Assembly (NCBI RefSeq): GCF_000247815.1
Contig: NC_021671.1
Coordinates: 29,178,952-29,242,951 of the forward strand
Reading direction: 5' to 3'
Length of the DNA stretch: 64,000 bases
Source: Ficedula albicollis
Lineage: Eukaryota > Chordata > Aves > Passeriformes > Muscicapidae
Position 1 is the stretch's first letter. The number at the start of each line of letters is the position of its first letter. Below the pieces are notes generated by a model. It was not told the origin of the DNA and searched no databases. It worked only from the letters and a program-made list of their open reading frames with translations. This document shows positions 1 to 17,600 of the stretch, piece after piece. Position numbers and translations under genes: made by a program.

Positions 1-2824
1 TGTAATCATGCATGCACTTTGGTAGTGCCTGAATAATTTTTCACATTTCATGATAAGTAATTGATTTTTAATGAAAAGTTACCTGGGAAAAACAATTTAG
101 GCATATTATTCTGTTTATGGTTCACTGGCTGAATACTGAATATCACCAAATTAATTATAATGTCATGAGAGAATATGTATTTTAATAAAAAAAGAGAGTA
201 GCTTATTGAAATGCTTGTCTTAGAAGAAAAATTGCATTATTCCAAGTCCGCTTACTGTCATTCTTCTTGTAAAATTCAAACAGCAAATAGTGACAAAAAG
301 CAGAAAGGTTTTTCATCTGTACCAAAGTGGGTTTTTTTCCCCTCTAATGCATTCAAAGTGCATTGCATATATTCATATATATAAAGTGGGTTTTTTTCCC
401 CTCTAATGCATTCACTGTGCATTGCATATATTCATATATACTTATTTATGCAGCTACACAACTGTAGCAGGAGCATATGGTTCCGTGCTCACAGAGGTTG
501 CTGGCAAGGAGCAGATGTCCCTAACCAAACAGCATGATGGTGTTTCTTCATTTCTTCTATTATTATACTTTTTAGAAGCCTCAGAGGACATTAAACGGAT
601 TAATTCTTTCTTTTCCCTTTCACATTGGGGTACTCTGAATCTATGCCTGTGCTGCTCTGACATGGGGATTTCACACAATTTCAAGAAGAGCCTTTTGAGA
701 TAGAGTACTCCCAAACCATTCTGTAGCAGAAGCTTTTCACCCCAAACTATGCCATACTGCACGGCTCTGTGCTTTGAGGTCAGCCTCCAATTGAACTTGG
801 ATATTTGGGAAAAACCCTGTAGGAAACTAACCTTCTCTTTTGGGAAACCACAGAGGAAACAATGTTTCATGCAAATTTGTTCCTTCTGCCTATCTTCAGA
901 CAATACATACTATGTACCAAGTCTTGGGTCATCTCATGATTTAGCCTATGAGGGAATTTATTTTGGAGCTCATCCAAGACAGACACAAAATAGTTTTCAG
1001 AGGTGTTAATACTGAAGACAATGAACTACTGGCTTGCTCATTGCAGGCTTTCTGAAGTTGATTCTGGCTAGGGACCACTCAGCACCTCTCCCTGAGCCCC
1101 ATGTTCCTGTGAGACACATATTTGACAGGCCAAATCTCCCCTCCTGCCCTCCTCCATTTTATGCAACAGGGTTCAGATATATCGTACATTTGAGATTGTC
1201 TTGAAAGTCTTTCATTCTGGTCCTGAATTGTAGCAGCAATTACGAAGAATACTGGTTAGGGAATGGTAGAAGAATTTTAAAAGTTTCTAGAATAACTAAA
1301 AGAAAAAAGATTGAGGATGTTGACTGTTGATTGTTTCAGTTTGTTACAATAAAGTGCAAGATGCTCTGAATTTTGTGGGGAAAGATGCTAACTTTTACCT
1401 GCAATAGTCTGATAAAATTTTCTTAAACGATTTATGAATTGAGTCTTACCTATCTAGAAGGAGACAATAAGCTAATACATAGTAAGTGAAGCTAATTTGA
1501 GACAAGATAAGTGAGAAAAACAAGAATAATTTACGTAGTCCATATCCCATGATTTTATTATCTTTGTAAAAGATAATTAATTCATGTTTTTAAATAGCAT
1601 TGTCTATGTAAAACAATATTGCCAAGAGATTTATGAGATGTGTTGGGGCAGAGCATAAATTTTCAATCCTGCTTTCATTGAGAAGTCAAGTCTCACAGGG
1701 CTGTAATTAGCCCTTACATCAAGGCAGGGTACAAATTCTTGTTCACTATCATTGGAATTATTAGATCTGAAAGAATTTTCTGAAGAGCACAGAATGAGAA
1801 AATGCCTGTAATTTTGCTACTAGGGAATGTGTTTTTGACATAAAGGAGCAGATGCTTTAAATATTTGCCACTGTAGAATCTGTCTTTGCAACAAGGTCTG
1901 AGGATCACAGACTTTTAGTTGTGACCCATGCCGGGCCAGTCAGAGTTCTTGCTTTGAGCTGCTTCTACGCCTTTTTTACATGCCAGGTTAGTATAAAGCA
2001 ATTTATAGTATGTTAACTATTCTTCTCTGTTTGGAAACTTAAAGCACACTCCTTGTGCAGATGAACTGCAAATTATTTGGCTGACTATGGCCATTTTGTT
2101 GGGTTGGGTTGAGGTTCAGTAGTTTCCCACAGAACTGGAATGGTACAGTGCAAAGAGAGTTACTTATCTCAGTACCATTTTGTGTGTGAAGGATTTGGTT
2201 AGGTGTTAAAAAAATAGACTGTATATATAGTCCTTATTTCAGATCTTAAACTGCAGTAGGAAACAGAGGTGAGTAATTTGGTGTTCTCACTCTCAAAGGC
2301 TGACAAGCCTTTTGACAAGCCTTGTGTAAAACTCACACAAGCAACCATTTTGTTTTCACACCTGGGGTGAGGTCTGACTACAAAAGACTGTTCCACTGCT
2401 AACAGAATATGAAGAACTTTAAATGAGCACAGAGATAGTAGCAAATGCAGCTGAGTGTTATTGGTACAATTACAAGTTACTGTGAAAGGCCCAATTGTAA
2501 CAAATAAAAAAAATTAGTTACCTTAATTTTTAGGTGCCTGACCTAAGATTCTACCTGTACTTATATTGCCTGAACCAAAGTGGGATCCAGTGTAGCTTGC
2601 TTTGGACATGATAGCTTTGTCACCTCAGTCATGGTAGATGGATATAATTCAAGTGTGAGCCTTCAGTTCAGAAGGCTCTGAACTCACACAGCTGATAGAT
2701 ACCAACTGCCCTTGCAGCAACCTATGCCAAAGCCTTTCTGCAAAACAATCCATGAGTAATTTGCCTCTTTGACGTTAACCACAGGGTGCTGCTGAATGAG
2801 GACTTTCCTGATCTTCCTACACAG
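1..2824. other. Intergenic or intronic AT-rich sequence
   Basis: Apart from the 324-441 duplication I see no coding exon, RNA gene or recognisable transposon. The ORFs here lack homology I can recognise and carry no convincing splice-site pairs. Confidence 0.5.
324..441. repeat. Tandem duplication, 59-base unit x2
   Basis: Copies at 324-382 and 383-441 share AAAGTGGG, a T7C4 run, CTAATGCATTCA and GTGCATTGCATATATTCATA, with two adjacent mismatches (AA versus CT) in the middle and few others. Confidence 0.9.
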
Positions 2825-3033
2825 TGCTTGGTCTGGAGGGCAGGCAGAGCTTTGTATTTTATCCAGCCAAAGCCCATTACTTTCAGCCTGGCAGCACAGT
2901 TTGGTTTCATCTCAGAAATAAGCAGGGCTTAACTCTCACTCTGAATGTGCCTCTAGGCTCACCTACAGCTTACACTGAGACAGACCTTGCAGCATTCATT
3001 GAGGATGTGAGGGAAATGAAAGCTTCAGTTCAG
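2825..3033 (+). other. Exon-like ORF, unidentified
   Basis: A pyrimidine-rich acceptor (CTTCCTACACAG) is followed by 209 bases open in one frame. That frame includes FYPAKAHYFQPGSTVWFHL and ETDLAAFIEDVREMKASVQ, and the segment ends CAG|GTTTAA, a usable but weak donor. The composition (balanced charge, few low-complexity residues) looks more protein-like than neighbouring ORFs. I do not recognise the protein. It could be an exon of an unseen plus-strand gene, a gene fossil, or chance. Confidence 0.3.
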
Positions 3034-3328
3034 GTTTAAAATATGTTAATGCACTTCTGAAAAATGCCAAAAATAATAATTAACCTCGTTGTAAATATAA
3101 GACACTTTGTGAACATGTTGATGTAAACCATTAGTATAAAGTATGATATTCATGTCCTATATGGATAGGACAAATTACATAAAATTTTCCTCTGCATGGT
3201 CTCTTTTCCTAACTGGAGAAACAGAGACTTTCAGTTCAAGTGTGAAGCAGATCATCTACAGTTAATTTAGTGGAAAGGAAAGCAGTGTCCCTCTGGTTTT
3301 GAATTCTAGCTAGGAAGACAGAACATCT

Positions 3329-3462
3329 TCCTTATGTTTTTTTCTTTAATTTTTTTGAAGCTCTGTGCTTCTTTCATTCTCGTTCACGAATGGTATCCTT
3401 ATGTTTTTTTCTTTAATTTTTTTGAAGTTCTGTGCTTCTTTCATTCTCTTTCACGAATGGTT
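3329..3462. repeat. Tandem duplication, 67-base unit x2
   Basis: Copies at 3329-3395 and 3396-3462 begin TCCTTATG and end TTCACGAATGGT. They differ at about three positions. Confidence 0.92.
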
Positions 3463-6400
3463 GCATTCCATGTGAAAGTAAAATGTCTCCCCTAGCTGCT
3501 ATTGACAGCTAAGCTCAAGGAGGAGTATGACTATTCTAGGATTAATACAGCAGCATCTTTTAAACAGTCTGTATTGAAGCAGGAATCTTTAGTCATTCCC
3601 ATGGCAGGATTTGTTGTGGTAGTTGTTAATGCAGAGCTACAAAACAGAACCAGATGAACAGTTTGCACGTATTAACACTGACACTGAAACATTTGTTAGA
3701 GATGAATAACAAAGTTTCTGAACTATCAAAACCCAGCAGGGCACTCTCTTCTGAAAGAAGAAACAAGCAACATCGAAGAAGTTGCTGTGGGATTGCATTA
3801 GCTAAACTGACACAAGTCTTGTTAAGCTGACAGGGAAGATGTTGTACCTGAGAAGGTTAGTAAAACTGTGCATCTAGATAACTGGATGAAAATAAAGCAC
3901 AGATGTATATTTAGACTTATGTCTAATATAGTTCTGTATGGTCTTATCTCCACAGCAAACAGAGTCATGTGCTTGCATCCAAAGTGTGGCACTAGTTTAA
4001 ATTATTTGAAGTAATTTGGCTGAATACATATAATCTCCTTCTGCAGGTGCTCATTGATTTACAGTATCTTATGTAAAAATATATTAAATCTCTTACCAAC
4101 TTTTTTTGGTATTTGTAAAAAATCTCCATATACAAACACATCATTTAAAGCTCTTCTGTACAAAACAACTGGCAGAGCTGAAGATATGGAAGCTAAAGGC
4201 AGTCTAGGTGAGGGCATCCTCCAGCCATCTGCCCAGAAACCTATGCACATCTCTGTTGACATACAATCAAAATATACACCAAACCATGGTAGAATCTATG
4301 CCCTTTGAGAGATGCATACAACCCCTTATCCTTTTTCCCAAATTTTCTTCATAACCACAGGTCAAATAATTTTCACTGGTAACAATAAACTAATCCTTGT
4401 AGTTTTACACTTGTACAATTATTAACATTTTACAAATCATTATTGAATCCATAAGTTGATCTCAACTGTGGTGGCTCAAGAAGGCATAAAAAGGTAGAAA
4501 CTCCCCACTTTTCTATCCTCCTGCCAGCTATGTTTTGTCAAAATAGTTAAGATTTCTGTCTTTGAATATACAGAAAGATAGTATCAGTAGCATGAGAAAA
4601 AACACTACTTATGTAGCCACACACCAATTGTTTGTTTCTCCCCTTATTTATTCTAGGACTGCAGTCTGACCTGTGGTACTTTTTATCTGTTGTTCATAGC
4701 AGCTGAATTGCAGTTGGGCAAAAAGGTCCCTGAGGAAGTGAGAGCAAAGGTGACTTCCCCAATGTGATAGGAGTCTCTTATTATATGGTGCCTCTAATCC
4801 TTGCAGTTGCTATGCAAGTCCCTTTTCAAATCAGGCTTCAACCACAGTCAGCATATTGCTTTTCTGATAGTTTTGAGATTTCAAGGGAGAAGCAAACAGG
4901 TCATCTCTGTGACCTTTTGTACAGCACTGCTCATAAAATGTCACCAAGCTACTGAGTTAAGCATGTTTTCCATTTACTGATACCTCTTGTGGCACTGAAT
5001 GAGGATTAGATTGACAAACTGTGCTGACTCATGTGATTTCATGGTGCAACCCAAGAGAGTGAAAATATCTGAGAGAGCAGGCAACACCTTTTCCTCATAC
5101 TAGTGAGGCAGTAAATCAAGTTAATCAGAAACAAAACCCACACAAGTAGCAGAAAGCTCCTCAAGCTGGTATTTAGCCGTGCTGTGATGAAGGCAATGCC
5201 TCTGACAGATAATTTTTTCTCAAATAGTCTTTTTACTGAGACATCCTTTGTTTGTGGGCAGGAATTTGTCAACCTGAAGTCTTTAAAAAAATTTAAAATT
5301 ACACTAATGTAGTAAATACATACTCCAGTTTCAATGATTCTTGCGTTTTTGGGGAAAACTCTGTGAGCTAGGACAATGTAACTCCTGCACTTAATAGGCA
5401 ACTTTTTGTTTGTTTTTAAATTGATGTAAGGTATTGCTGCCCTTTACGACTGCATTCACTTTAGCTATGTGCTGCCCTTTATGACTGCATCTGTTTTAGA
5501 TATGTGGATTAAATAGGTAGCCTGAAATGAATTTTGCATTTGACAGCTGCTCATATTGCTACAGCTTTTAAACTTATTTTTGACTCTCCACGAGCCAAAG
5601 AGACAATAGTCCCAGCAAACATTTTTTTGTATTAAAGTAGACCAAACTAGACTAAATGACACTAGAGATGGTATTTTCCTTAAGATGCTGTAATCCACAT
5701 TCTCTTTCCTCTAACATTCAGAGTACAAACTCAGTTAAGCAAGAAGTCTTTGTGGCCATTTTTGTGTGCCAAGCTCAATGATGGCACTTTAAATCCAAAA
5801 GTAGATTGGCAACAGTTGCCTATAATTAAATGGATTATGAATTGCTTTAGTTAATTTTGCACAAGCTCAAAGCATGGCTGTAGTTACGGTATTAATGCTG
5901 AAGCAGAACTGGTTTTTATTTTCCAGTATCTACCAGGCCCTACTACAACCCAGTGCCCTCAATGAGATATTTATATATTTGATTAAGAGTAAGGTAAAGA
6001 CAGTGACATGAGGCATCTGATGAAGACTTTTACAGCAGTGAAGAGAGAGATGGCATTTGCAGCATTGGCTATCCTCCTAGTTCATACCAACTTTTAGAAT
6101 TTTCCAAATCTTAAGAGAACACTATGGTATGCAATTCAGAAGTCAAATGTGAGATGCAATAAGGACTACTGTTCCCTCAGCTAGACTGTAGATAAATGCC
6201 TCTATGTAGCCCTTCAACAAGCTTTATTAAAGGAAGTAATGGATGTTGGGTGTTTTTGGAAATGTTACTTTAATTTCAACAGCATTTCATATGTCCAACT
6301 TAAAATGAGAGAAAATGAATTTTATTCTACTTTGTGCACTTCTGTTCCTCTCTTTATACTTGACCACCCTTAAATCTGTATATTGTTATTTATTGATTAA

Positions 6401-6538
6401 TGTTCATACAACCTGTGGCACTCTTTTAACACCTTTTTTCCTGTTGGCTCCTAGTTTCTGTTAGAGTTTGACTTGAAAATGCCAGCAATATCAACTGCAG
6501 TTTTACAAAGATCAAAACCACAGCATGTCTGAAATATT
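3463..6538. other. Intergenic sequence downstream of the SULT1C-like gene
   Basis: It is AT-rich with no recognisable coding exon. It contains the 5436-5506 duplication listed separately. No transposon was recognised by eye. Confidence 0.45.
5436..5506. repeat. Tandem duplication, about 35-base unit x2
   Basis: GCTGCCCTTTAYGACTGCAT followed by a T-rich TTTTAG/TTTAG-AYATGTG end occurs at 5436-5470 and again at 5471-5506. Several mismatches make it older or looser than the other duplications. Confidence 0.75.
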
Positions 6539-6544
6539 TTTATT
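6539..6544 (-). promoter_or_regulatory. Candidate poly(A) signal of the SULT1C-like gene
   Basis: AATAAA on the minus strand lies about 220 bases past the stop codon. It is the first exact copy I noticed downstream. No transcript evidence is available, and other AATAAA-like sequences occur further on. Confidence 0.4.
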
Positions 6545-6766
6545 AATGCTGAAAGTTACTGTGGTAGGAGTGACTGCGAAGTGTCCCATGGAATTATTTT
6601 CTTCAGGGAGACCTAAACTTTGGCATAATTTGGGCACTCTCCCAGTAATTAAAAATCAGTGATGTGTGAGAGATCTTGGAATCTTAGGGGCACTGGCATT
6701 TTGTGAAGGAAAAGCAAAATATACAACATGGAAAAGGCTGAAGATCTTAATTTCCATTGCAAGTAA

Positions 6767-12529
<5,763 letters not shown>

Positions 12530-12899
12530 GGCCAATGAGGGAGCTGCATGAAGAAAGGCTTACAATTAACATAGCTTCTCTGAAAAAAAATCTGAATTTA
12601 CTCATCTTGAGGTCTCTTTTGTTGACCAAATTCCATCTCCTCTGATTTATTTGGCCATGATTTGGCCTATCTGGATCCATATATAGATTCCTTAAATCTG
12701 GATCTCATTTTCAGAAACACATGGTGTATTGCTAGTGGTAGTTTTCTGTGCCTCTAAAAGTCATCCTGTTTACTGAGATACAAAAAGAGAAACAAAGTGA
12801 TTATTCTCATATCAAACACATTTATGTAAAATTCTGATGTTGGTATGAGGGCTTCTAGAGGAAAAAAAAGACTAATCAGAGGTGTGATTCAAAAGGAGA

Positions 12900-12932
12900 C
12901 AAAAAAAAAAAAAAAGAACAAAAAAAAAAGAA
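12900..12932. repeat. A-rich simple repeat
   Basis: Two long A runs separated by GAAC, lying between the candidate first exon and coding exon 1 of the SULT1C-like gene. Confidence 0.85.
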
Positions 12933-13028
12933 CATCTGGCTATGAAATCAGCATACAGGACCCAACCCTTCCTCTGTGAAGAAAATAAACAGAAACGCCT
13001 CCTAACACCCTTTGTTCCTTGTACTTAC

Positions 13029-13145
13029 AAAAATGTTTGCAGACCTTTTCTGTGTTTCGTTCCTGGATCTTTTCACTCTTGGAACTCTCTGTTGTAATTT
13101 GAAATACGTTGCACATAAATAAACTGAACTGGATTGATCATTAAC
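13029..13145 (-). promoter_or_regulatory. Candidate promoter and 5' noncoding exon of the SULT1C-like gene
   Basis: On the minus strand, GTTAATGATCAATC (13132-13145) resembles the HNF1 site GTTAATNATTAAC, with 11 of 12 defined positions alike. An AATATAAC element lies just upstream, near 13153-13162. About 100 bases downstream, a strong donor, GTAAGTAC, begins at 13028. It would splice to the acceptor at 12544 of the first coding exon. SULT genes commonly have noncoding first exons, and HNF1 drives several liver and gut genes. The assignment is inference from motifs. Confidence 0.35.
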
Positions 13146-13880
13146 TAAAGATTGTTATATTTTAATTATGAGAATCAATCTGGTTTACAAAAACTAGTTA
13201 TTGATTTCTTGATATCTCTGAGGGAGGCCTCTTAGGCATAACTTTCAGAGTTCTAGAGCCTGGTTGGAGGAAAGCTGTGCTTCAGGGGAGGCTATAGGAA
13301 TAATCCCAGTTAAAAATAACAGTCAGAAAAAAGGACATTTCAATCCCAGCATCAAACATTGCCAGAATATTTTGTTTCACTTTCTTGTTTACTCACAGCA
13401 ATTTCATACAGGTTCAGCTGAGCAGAGTGAGATGTTGGATTGGTGGCTGGGCAGAGACTCCAGAAATTTTAAAAATTGGAGGAAAAAGAAACTTACCAGA
13501 GAATTTTTCCTGCTTAAATGTCTTCAGTCCTTGGCTGTATTGATAACTATGCAGGAACTAAAATCTTCAGGCACAAGTAGGTTGAAAGCTTGAGTGGGTG
13601 GAGATTCCATGCTCCCTATCAGTGTGAAGAGTGTAAAGGAGGAAGTGCAGCAGCAGCCAACAGCTGGGCAGTTTTCCCGGCTTGGTTTATGTAATCCTTT
13701 CCAATTCTGTGAAAGAAAAACACTCAGAATTCTCATCCAAAGTGTGATTCTTTACTAGCAACAACATAAAATGTCAGTAAATAGCTCCAGAAAGATTATT
13801 TTACTTTGTCTCTCCCATTGTCAGCAGTCTTGGAATAATCAATTTTCTTCCTATCTAATCTAAATTGCAAAGATACCATG
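13146..13880. other. Sequence upstream of the SULT1C-like gene
   Basis: ORFs on both strands here (for example around 13264-13593) show no family features and no consistent splicing. Upstream regulatory sequence is likely but was not resolved. Confidence 0.4.
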
Positions 13881-14030
13881 TGTGGAGGTAAAGGAGAAAA
13901 CAATTTTATTCTCTACTTCCCATCAGCAGGTGATCCAGCCACCTCCCAGGAAGCAGGGCTTTAGCCCACAGGTGGTTGCTGTATGTAAGCCTACTGCACT
14001 TATACCTACTAGCACTGTGAGTGGTGCTGT
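13880..14030 (-). mobile_element. Decayed ERV LTR fragment
   Basis: From 13896 the segment GAAAACA...TTTTATTC-CTACTTCCC-TCAGCAGGTG parallels 17282-17325 in the same orientation. Its continuation, CCACCTCCCAGGAAGCAGGG, is a stretch I know from avian LTRs. It lies on the far side of the CR1 from the other LTR, as expected for the downstream LTR of the same minus-strand provirus. The boundaries are uncertain. Confidence 0.5.
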
Positions 14031-14044
14031 GGGGAAAATTCACT

Positions 14045-16265
14045 CCATCTTGTGGATGGGGCATCTCCAATTTCCCTGGGCAACCTGTTCCACTCTCTCA
14101 CTACCCTCACAGTATAGAATTTCTTCCTATCACCTAATCTAAACCTACTCTCTTTCAGTTTGAAGTCCCTTTCAAACATGTAGTCCTGTCACTACATGTC
14201 CTTGTCAAAAATCTCTCCATCTTTCTTGTCGATTCCCTTCAGGTACTGCACAGCCACAGTTGGGTCACCCTGAAGCCTTCTCTCCTCCAGAGCAATTCCA
14301 ATTCCCTTTCCTTTTAGGAGAGGTGCTCCATCCCTCTGATAGTGTTGGTGGCCTCTGGACTCACTCCATCAGGCTGATGTCCCTCCTGTGCTGGGATCTC
14401 AGAGCTGGATGCAGCACTGCAGGTGGGGTCTCAGCAGTGCAGAGTAGAGGGGCAGAATCACTGCCCTGAATGCACTTCCCAGCCTCCTCTGGATACAGCC
14501 CAGGACACATTTGGCTTTCTGGGCTGCAAGAAACATTGCTGGGTCATGTCCAGGCTCTCATCCATCAGCATCCCCAAGTCCTTCTCCCCAGGGCTACTCT
14601 CCATCTCTTCATCCCCACCCAGCCTGTATTGATACCAGGGGATGCCCTGACCCCAGTGTGGCACCTTATGCTTGGTCTTGTTAAATCTCATGAGATTCCC
14701 ATGGGCCCACTTCTTAAGCATGACCAGATCCCACTGGATGGCATCCAGTCCTTCAGGTGTGTCAACAACACCACTCAGCTTTGTGTTACCTACAAAGTTG
14801 CCGAGGGTGCACTCAATCCTTTGTCATTATTGAAGATATTAAATAACTCTGGTCCCAGTATGGACTCCTGAGAGACTTTACTTGTCACTGATGTCCATCA
14901 GGACCCCGAGCCATTGACCACTACACTCTGGATGCTACTGTCTGACCATTTTTTTATCCATCTAACAGTTCATCCATCAAATCCAACTCTCCCCAATTTA
15001 GACAGAAAGATTTTGAGGGGGACTGTGTTAAAGGCTTTACATAAGTCCAGATAAATGACATCTGTAACCTTTCCCTTTTCCACTGATATGGTCGCTCTGT
15101 CATAGAGGGGCCACCCCGTTGGTCAGGCAGGGCTTGCCCTTGGTGAAGTCATACTGGCTGTCCCTAATCACCTCCCTGTCCTGCATGTGCCTGAGCACAG
15201 CTTGTAGGGGAAAGCTTCACAGAGGTGAGGCTGACAGCTTGGTAGTTCCCAGGATCCTTCTTTCTACACTTTTTAAAGACAGGTACAATTTTGTCCTTTT
15301 CCCATTCACCTGGGACTTCACCTGACTTTCCATGGAGAGTGGCTTGGCAGCTGCCTCAGCCAATTCTGTCAGGATTCTGGGATGTATCTCTTTGGGCCCA
15401 TGGACTTTGGTATGTTCAGGTTCCTAAGATAGTCATGAACCTGATTTTTGCTTACAGCAGGAGAGACTTTGTTGCCTCAGTTCCCATTCTGCTCCCGTCA
15501 ACTCAAGAGATGTGGGAAGAGAGGTTGCCATTGGAGACTGAGGCAAAAAAGTCTTTTTGAACACCTCAGCCTTCTCCTTCACCAGTTACCAGTTTTCCAT
15601 CATTGTTTATTGTTGGGAGTTTACCTTCTTTAACCTCCCTTTTCTGGTTAACATACCTATAGAAGTCCTTCTTGTTATTCTTTGTGTTTCTTGCCATGTT
15701 CAGTTCCAGCTTTACCTTGCCCTTCCTCACCCCATCCCTGTACAACTTGACTGTCTCAATAACTTTCCCAGGTTACCTGCTTTTTAGCCCACTATGTGTG
15801 AACTTGCTTCTTTCCCTCTAGTTTGATCAGCAGTTTCCTACTCAGTCTTGCTGGTCTCTTGCCTTCTCTGATTTCTTGCTCCTGGGGATCGATACCTCTA
15901 GCTCTCTATGGAAGCCTTCCTTAAAGACCTGCTAGCCCTGTTCTGCTCCCTTGTCCCTGAAGGCAGTCTCCTAGGAGATCTTATTGACTATTTCCTTGAA
16001 GAGATGAAAGTTTGCTTTCCTAGACTTCAGGGCCTAACTTTACTTCTCAGCTGGTTCATATCCCTAAGGATGCAAATTCCACCAATGCATGATTACCTCA
16101 GCCCAGGCTGCCTCTGATCTTGATGTCCCTGATTAGCTCACTTATATTGCTGACCACCAGATGCAGTGTCACATCCCCTCTGGTAGGGTTGTCTATTCTC
16201 TGGCTTGAAGTACTGAGGTGTTGAAGCAGCCAGACAAATCCACTCACCTGGCTTGTGGCTATAAT
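14045..16265 (-). mobile_element. CR1 LINE fragment, ORF2 endonuclease end to reverse transcriptase (decayed)
   Basis: Read on the minus strand it runs from the C-terminal endonuclease region (NPTRGDVTLHLVVSNISELI, then IRGSLG), through the linker (LSRKLLIKLEGKKQ, VNQKREVKEGKLPT), into reverse transcriptase ([76 protein letters not shown]) and the C-terminal part. Stops and frameshifts interrupt it throughout, so it is inactive. The element is cut at both ends. The lower-coordinate end stops near the motif for valine/glycine-rich 'GDAPSL' and lacks the usual CR1 3' tail of short repeats, which points to a later deletion. Confidence 0.9.
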
Positions 16266-17104
16266 CTTTTAGCATGTCTCAAAGTTCTGATGGGGCCAGA
16301 GACTGCATTATTTTGTCTTTCTTTTTGAATTCTCTCACTCCTTCCAATTTCTTTGTTGACAAAGCAGCTTCTTGGTCAACGCTTTGTCTTTTTCCTGCAC
16401 CCTTTCTAACTGATTATACAGATCTATTATTCTCCTTTCATCTTTTTCACAATTACTGCCATTGTTTGGATCCTTATCTCAACCACTGTGCCCTCCAACA
16501 CATTTTATTTGCCTACCTCAACTACAGTCCTCTGACAATATTGAACAATGGGCACAGACCAGGACCCAGTACAGTGCTGGAGACTGATGATTTTCAGTCT
16601 GCTAGAGTCATTTGTCTGTTCAGGTGTAAAGTCCCAGTTTATGGGAACAGATAAGTGCTCTGGGAATGTGCCCAAATCCTTTCACACACCCTGGCATCCA
16701 GGGACGATTACTTCAGGGCACATTACAGTTTTACCTCATCCAAATTTTGTCTTCCCTGATGCCAGGATGACATAAGATTCCACAAGCTCTGTAATATGCT
16801 AACAATGTTAATTATTAGTATGAAAGCTTATGGGTGGGTGAACAAGGACCTTGTGAGCCTGACTAATAAACCATCCACATTGGTCCCAGATAGGAGAGAT
16901 GTATTCCCTCATCATCCTCACAAAGCAGATACAGCACTGCAAGGCCAGCAATTCCAGGGTTAAACACAGACACATTATTTGTATGAACATGTTTACAAAG
17001 TAAAGAGAAGCAGTGCACCAACAAGTTGTGACCTGCACAGGAGCTTGCCACTTAATACCTGCTATACCTACAGCACACTTTATACAAAACTGCTGTTATC
17101 CTGA
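16266..17104 (-). mobile_element. Probable internal ERV remnant (leader/gag-like), unassigned
   Basis: It lies between a CR1 fragment and a primer-binding-site remnant on the minus strand, where leader and gag would fall. A minus-strand stretch near 16330-16460 encodes a charged helical segment (LYNQLERVQEKDKALTKKLL) before hitting stops. No clear retroviral domain was recognised, so the call rests mainly on position. Confidence 0.4.
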
Positions 17105-17122
17105 GTCCCATGTTGGGTGTCA
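17105..17122 (-). mobile_element. ERV primer-binding-site remnant (tRNA-Lys type)
   Basis: On the minus strand this 18-base segment agrees at 14 positions with the tRNA-Lys complementary site typical of ERVK/betaretrovirus-like elements. All four differences are G-to-A changes, as CpG decay or deaminase editing would give. It sits just inside the LTR edge. Confidence 0.6.
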
Positions 17123-17600
17123 AAAATAACTGTGGTGAGCTGACTCTGGATACCACCTACCCACCAAGTTGCTCTATCACTCCCCCATTCAACAGGACAG
17201 TGGGAAGAAAATAAGAGGGAAAAATACCTTCTGTGTTGAGATAATGCAGTTTACTAAAGCAAATGCAAGGGTCATGTAAGTGAAAACAGAAAGATTTTAT
17301 TCCCTACTTCCCTCAGCAGGTGTTGTATGGCACTTCCTGGAAATCAGGTCTTCAGGACACATAGTGATGCCTCCAAAAGGCAAGCACTGTAAATTAGGAA
17401 TGCCCTCTCTTCCTCCTCCTTTCTCTTAGCTTTTATTGCTGAGCAGACATCATATGTTATGGAATATCCCTTTAGTCTTTGGTCAACCACTTGATCTTTT
17501 TCTTACTCTTATGCCAGGTTTTTCTTCTGAAGGCTGACAACAGCAGAGCGAATAATTAAAACACAACAAGCACAGAATATATTGGCAAGGTACAATATTT
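17123..17600 (-). mobile_element. Decayed ERV LTR (avian ERVK-like)
   Basis: Features familiar from avian LTRs occur in order: CTGTGGTG at the internal edge, CTATCACTCCCCC, a GAGATAA-TGCAGTTTA block, CTTCCTGG-AAATCAGG, then CTTTTATTGCTGAGCA and TATGGAATATCCCTTT. The same internal-edge motif recurs in the LTR at 38530. The outer boundary near 17600 is approximate. Confidence 0.7.

Noticed and set aside
454..903. 149-codon minus-strand ORF
   Set aside because: No recognisable domain, no splice context and cysteine-scattered composition; probably chance.
14470..16654. Many plus-strand ORFs of 60 to 133 codons
   Set aside because: They are antisense to CR1 reverse transcriptase and flanking ERV sequence.
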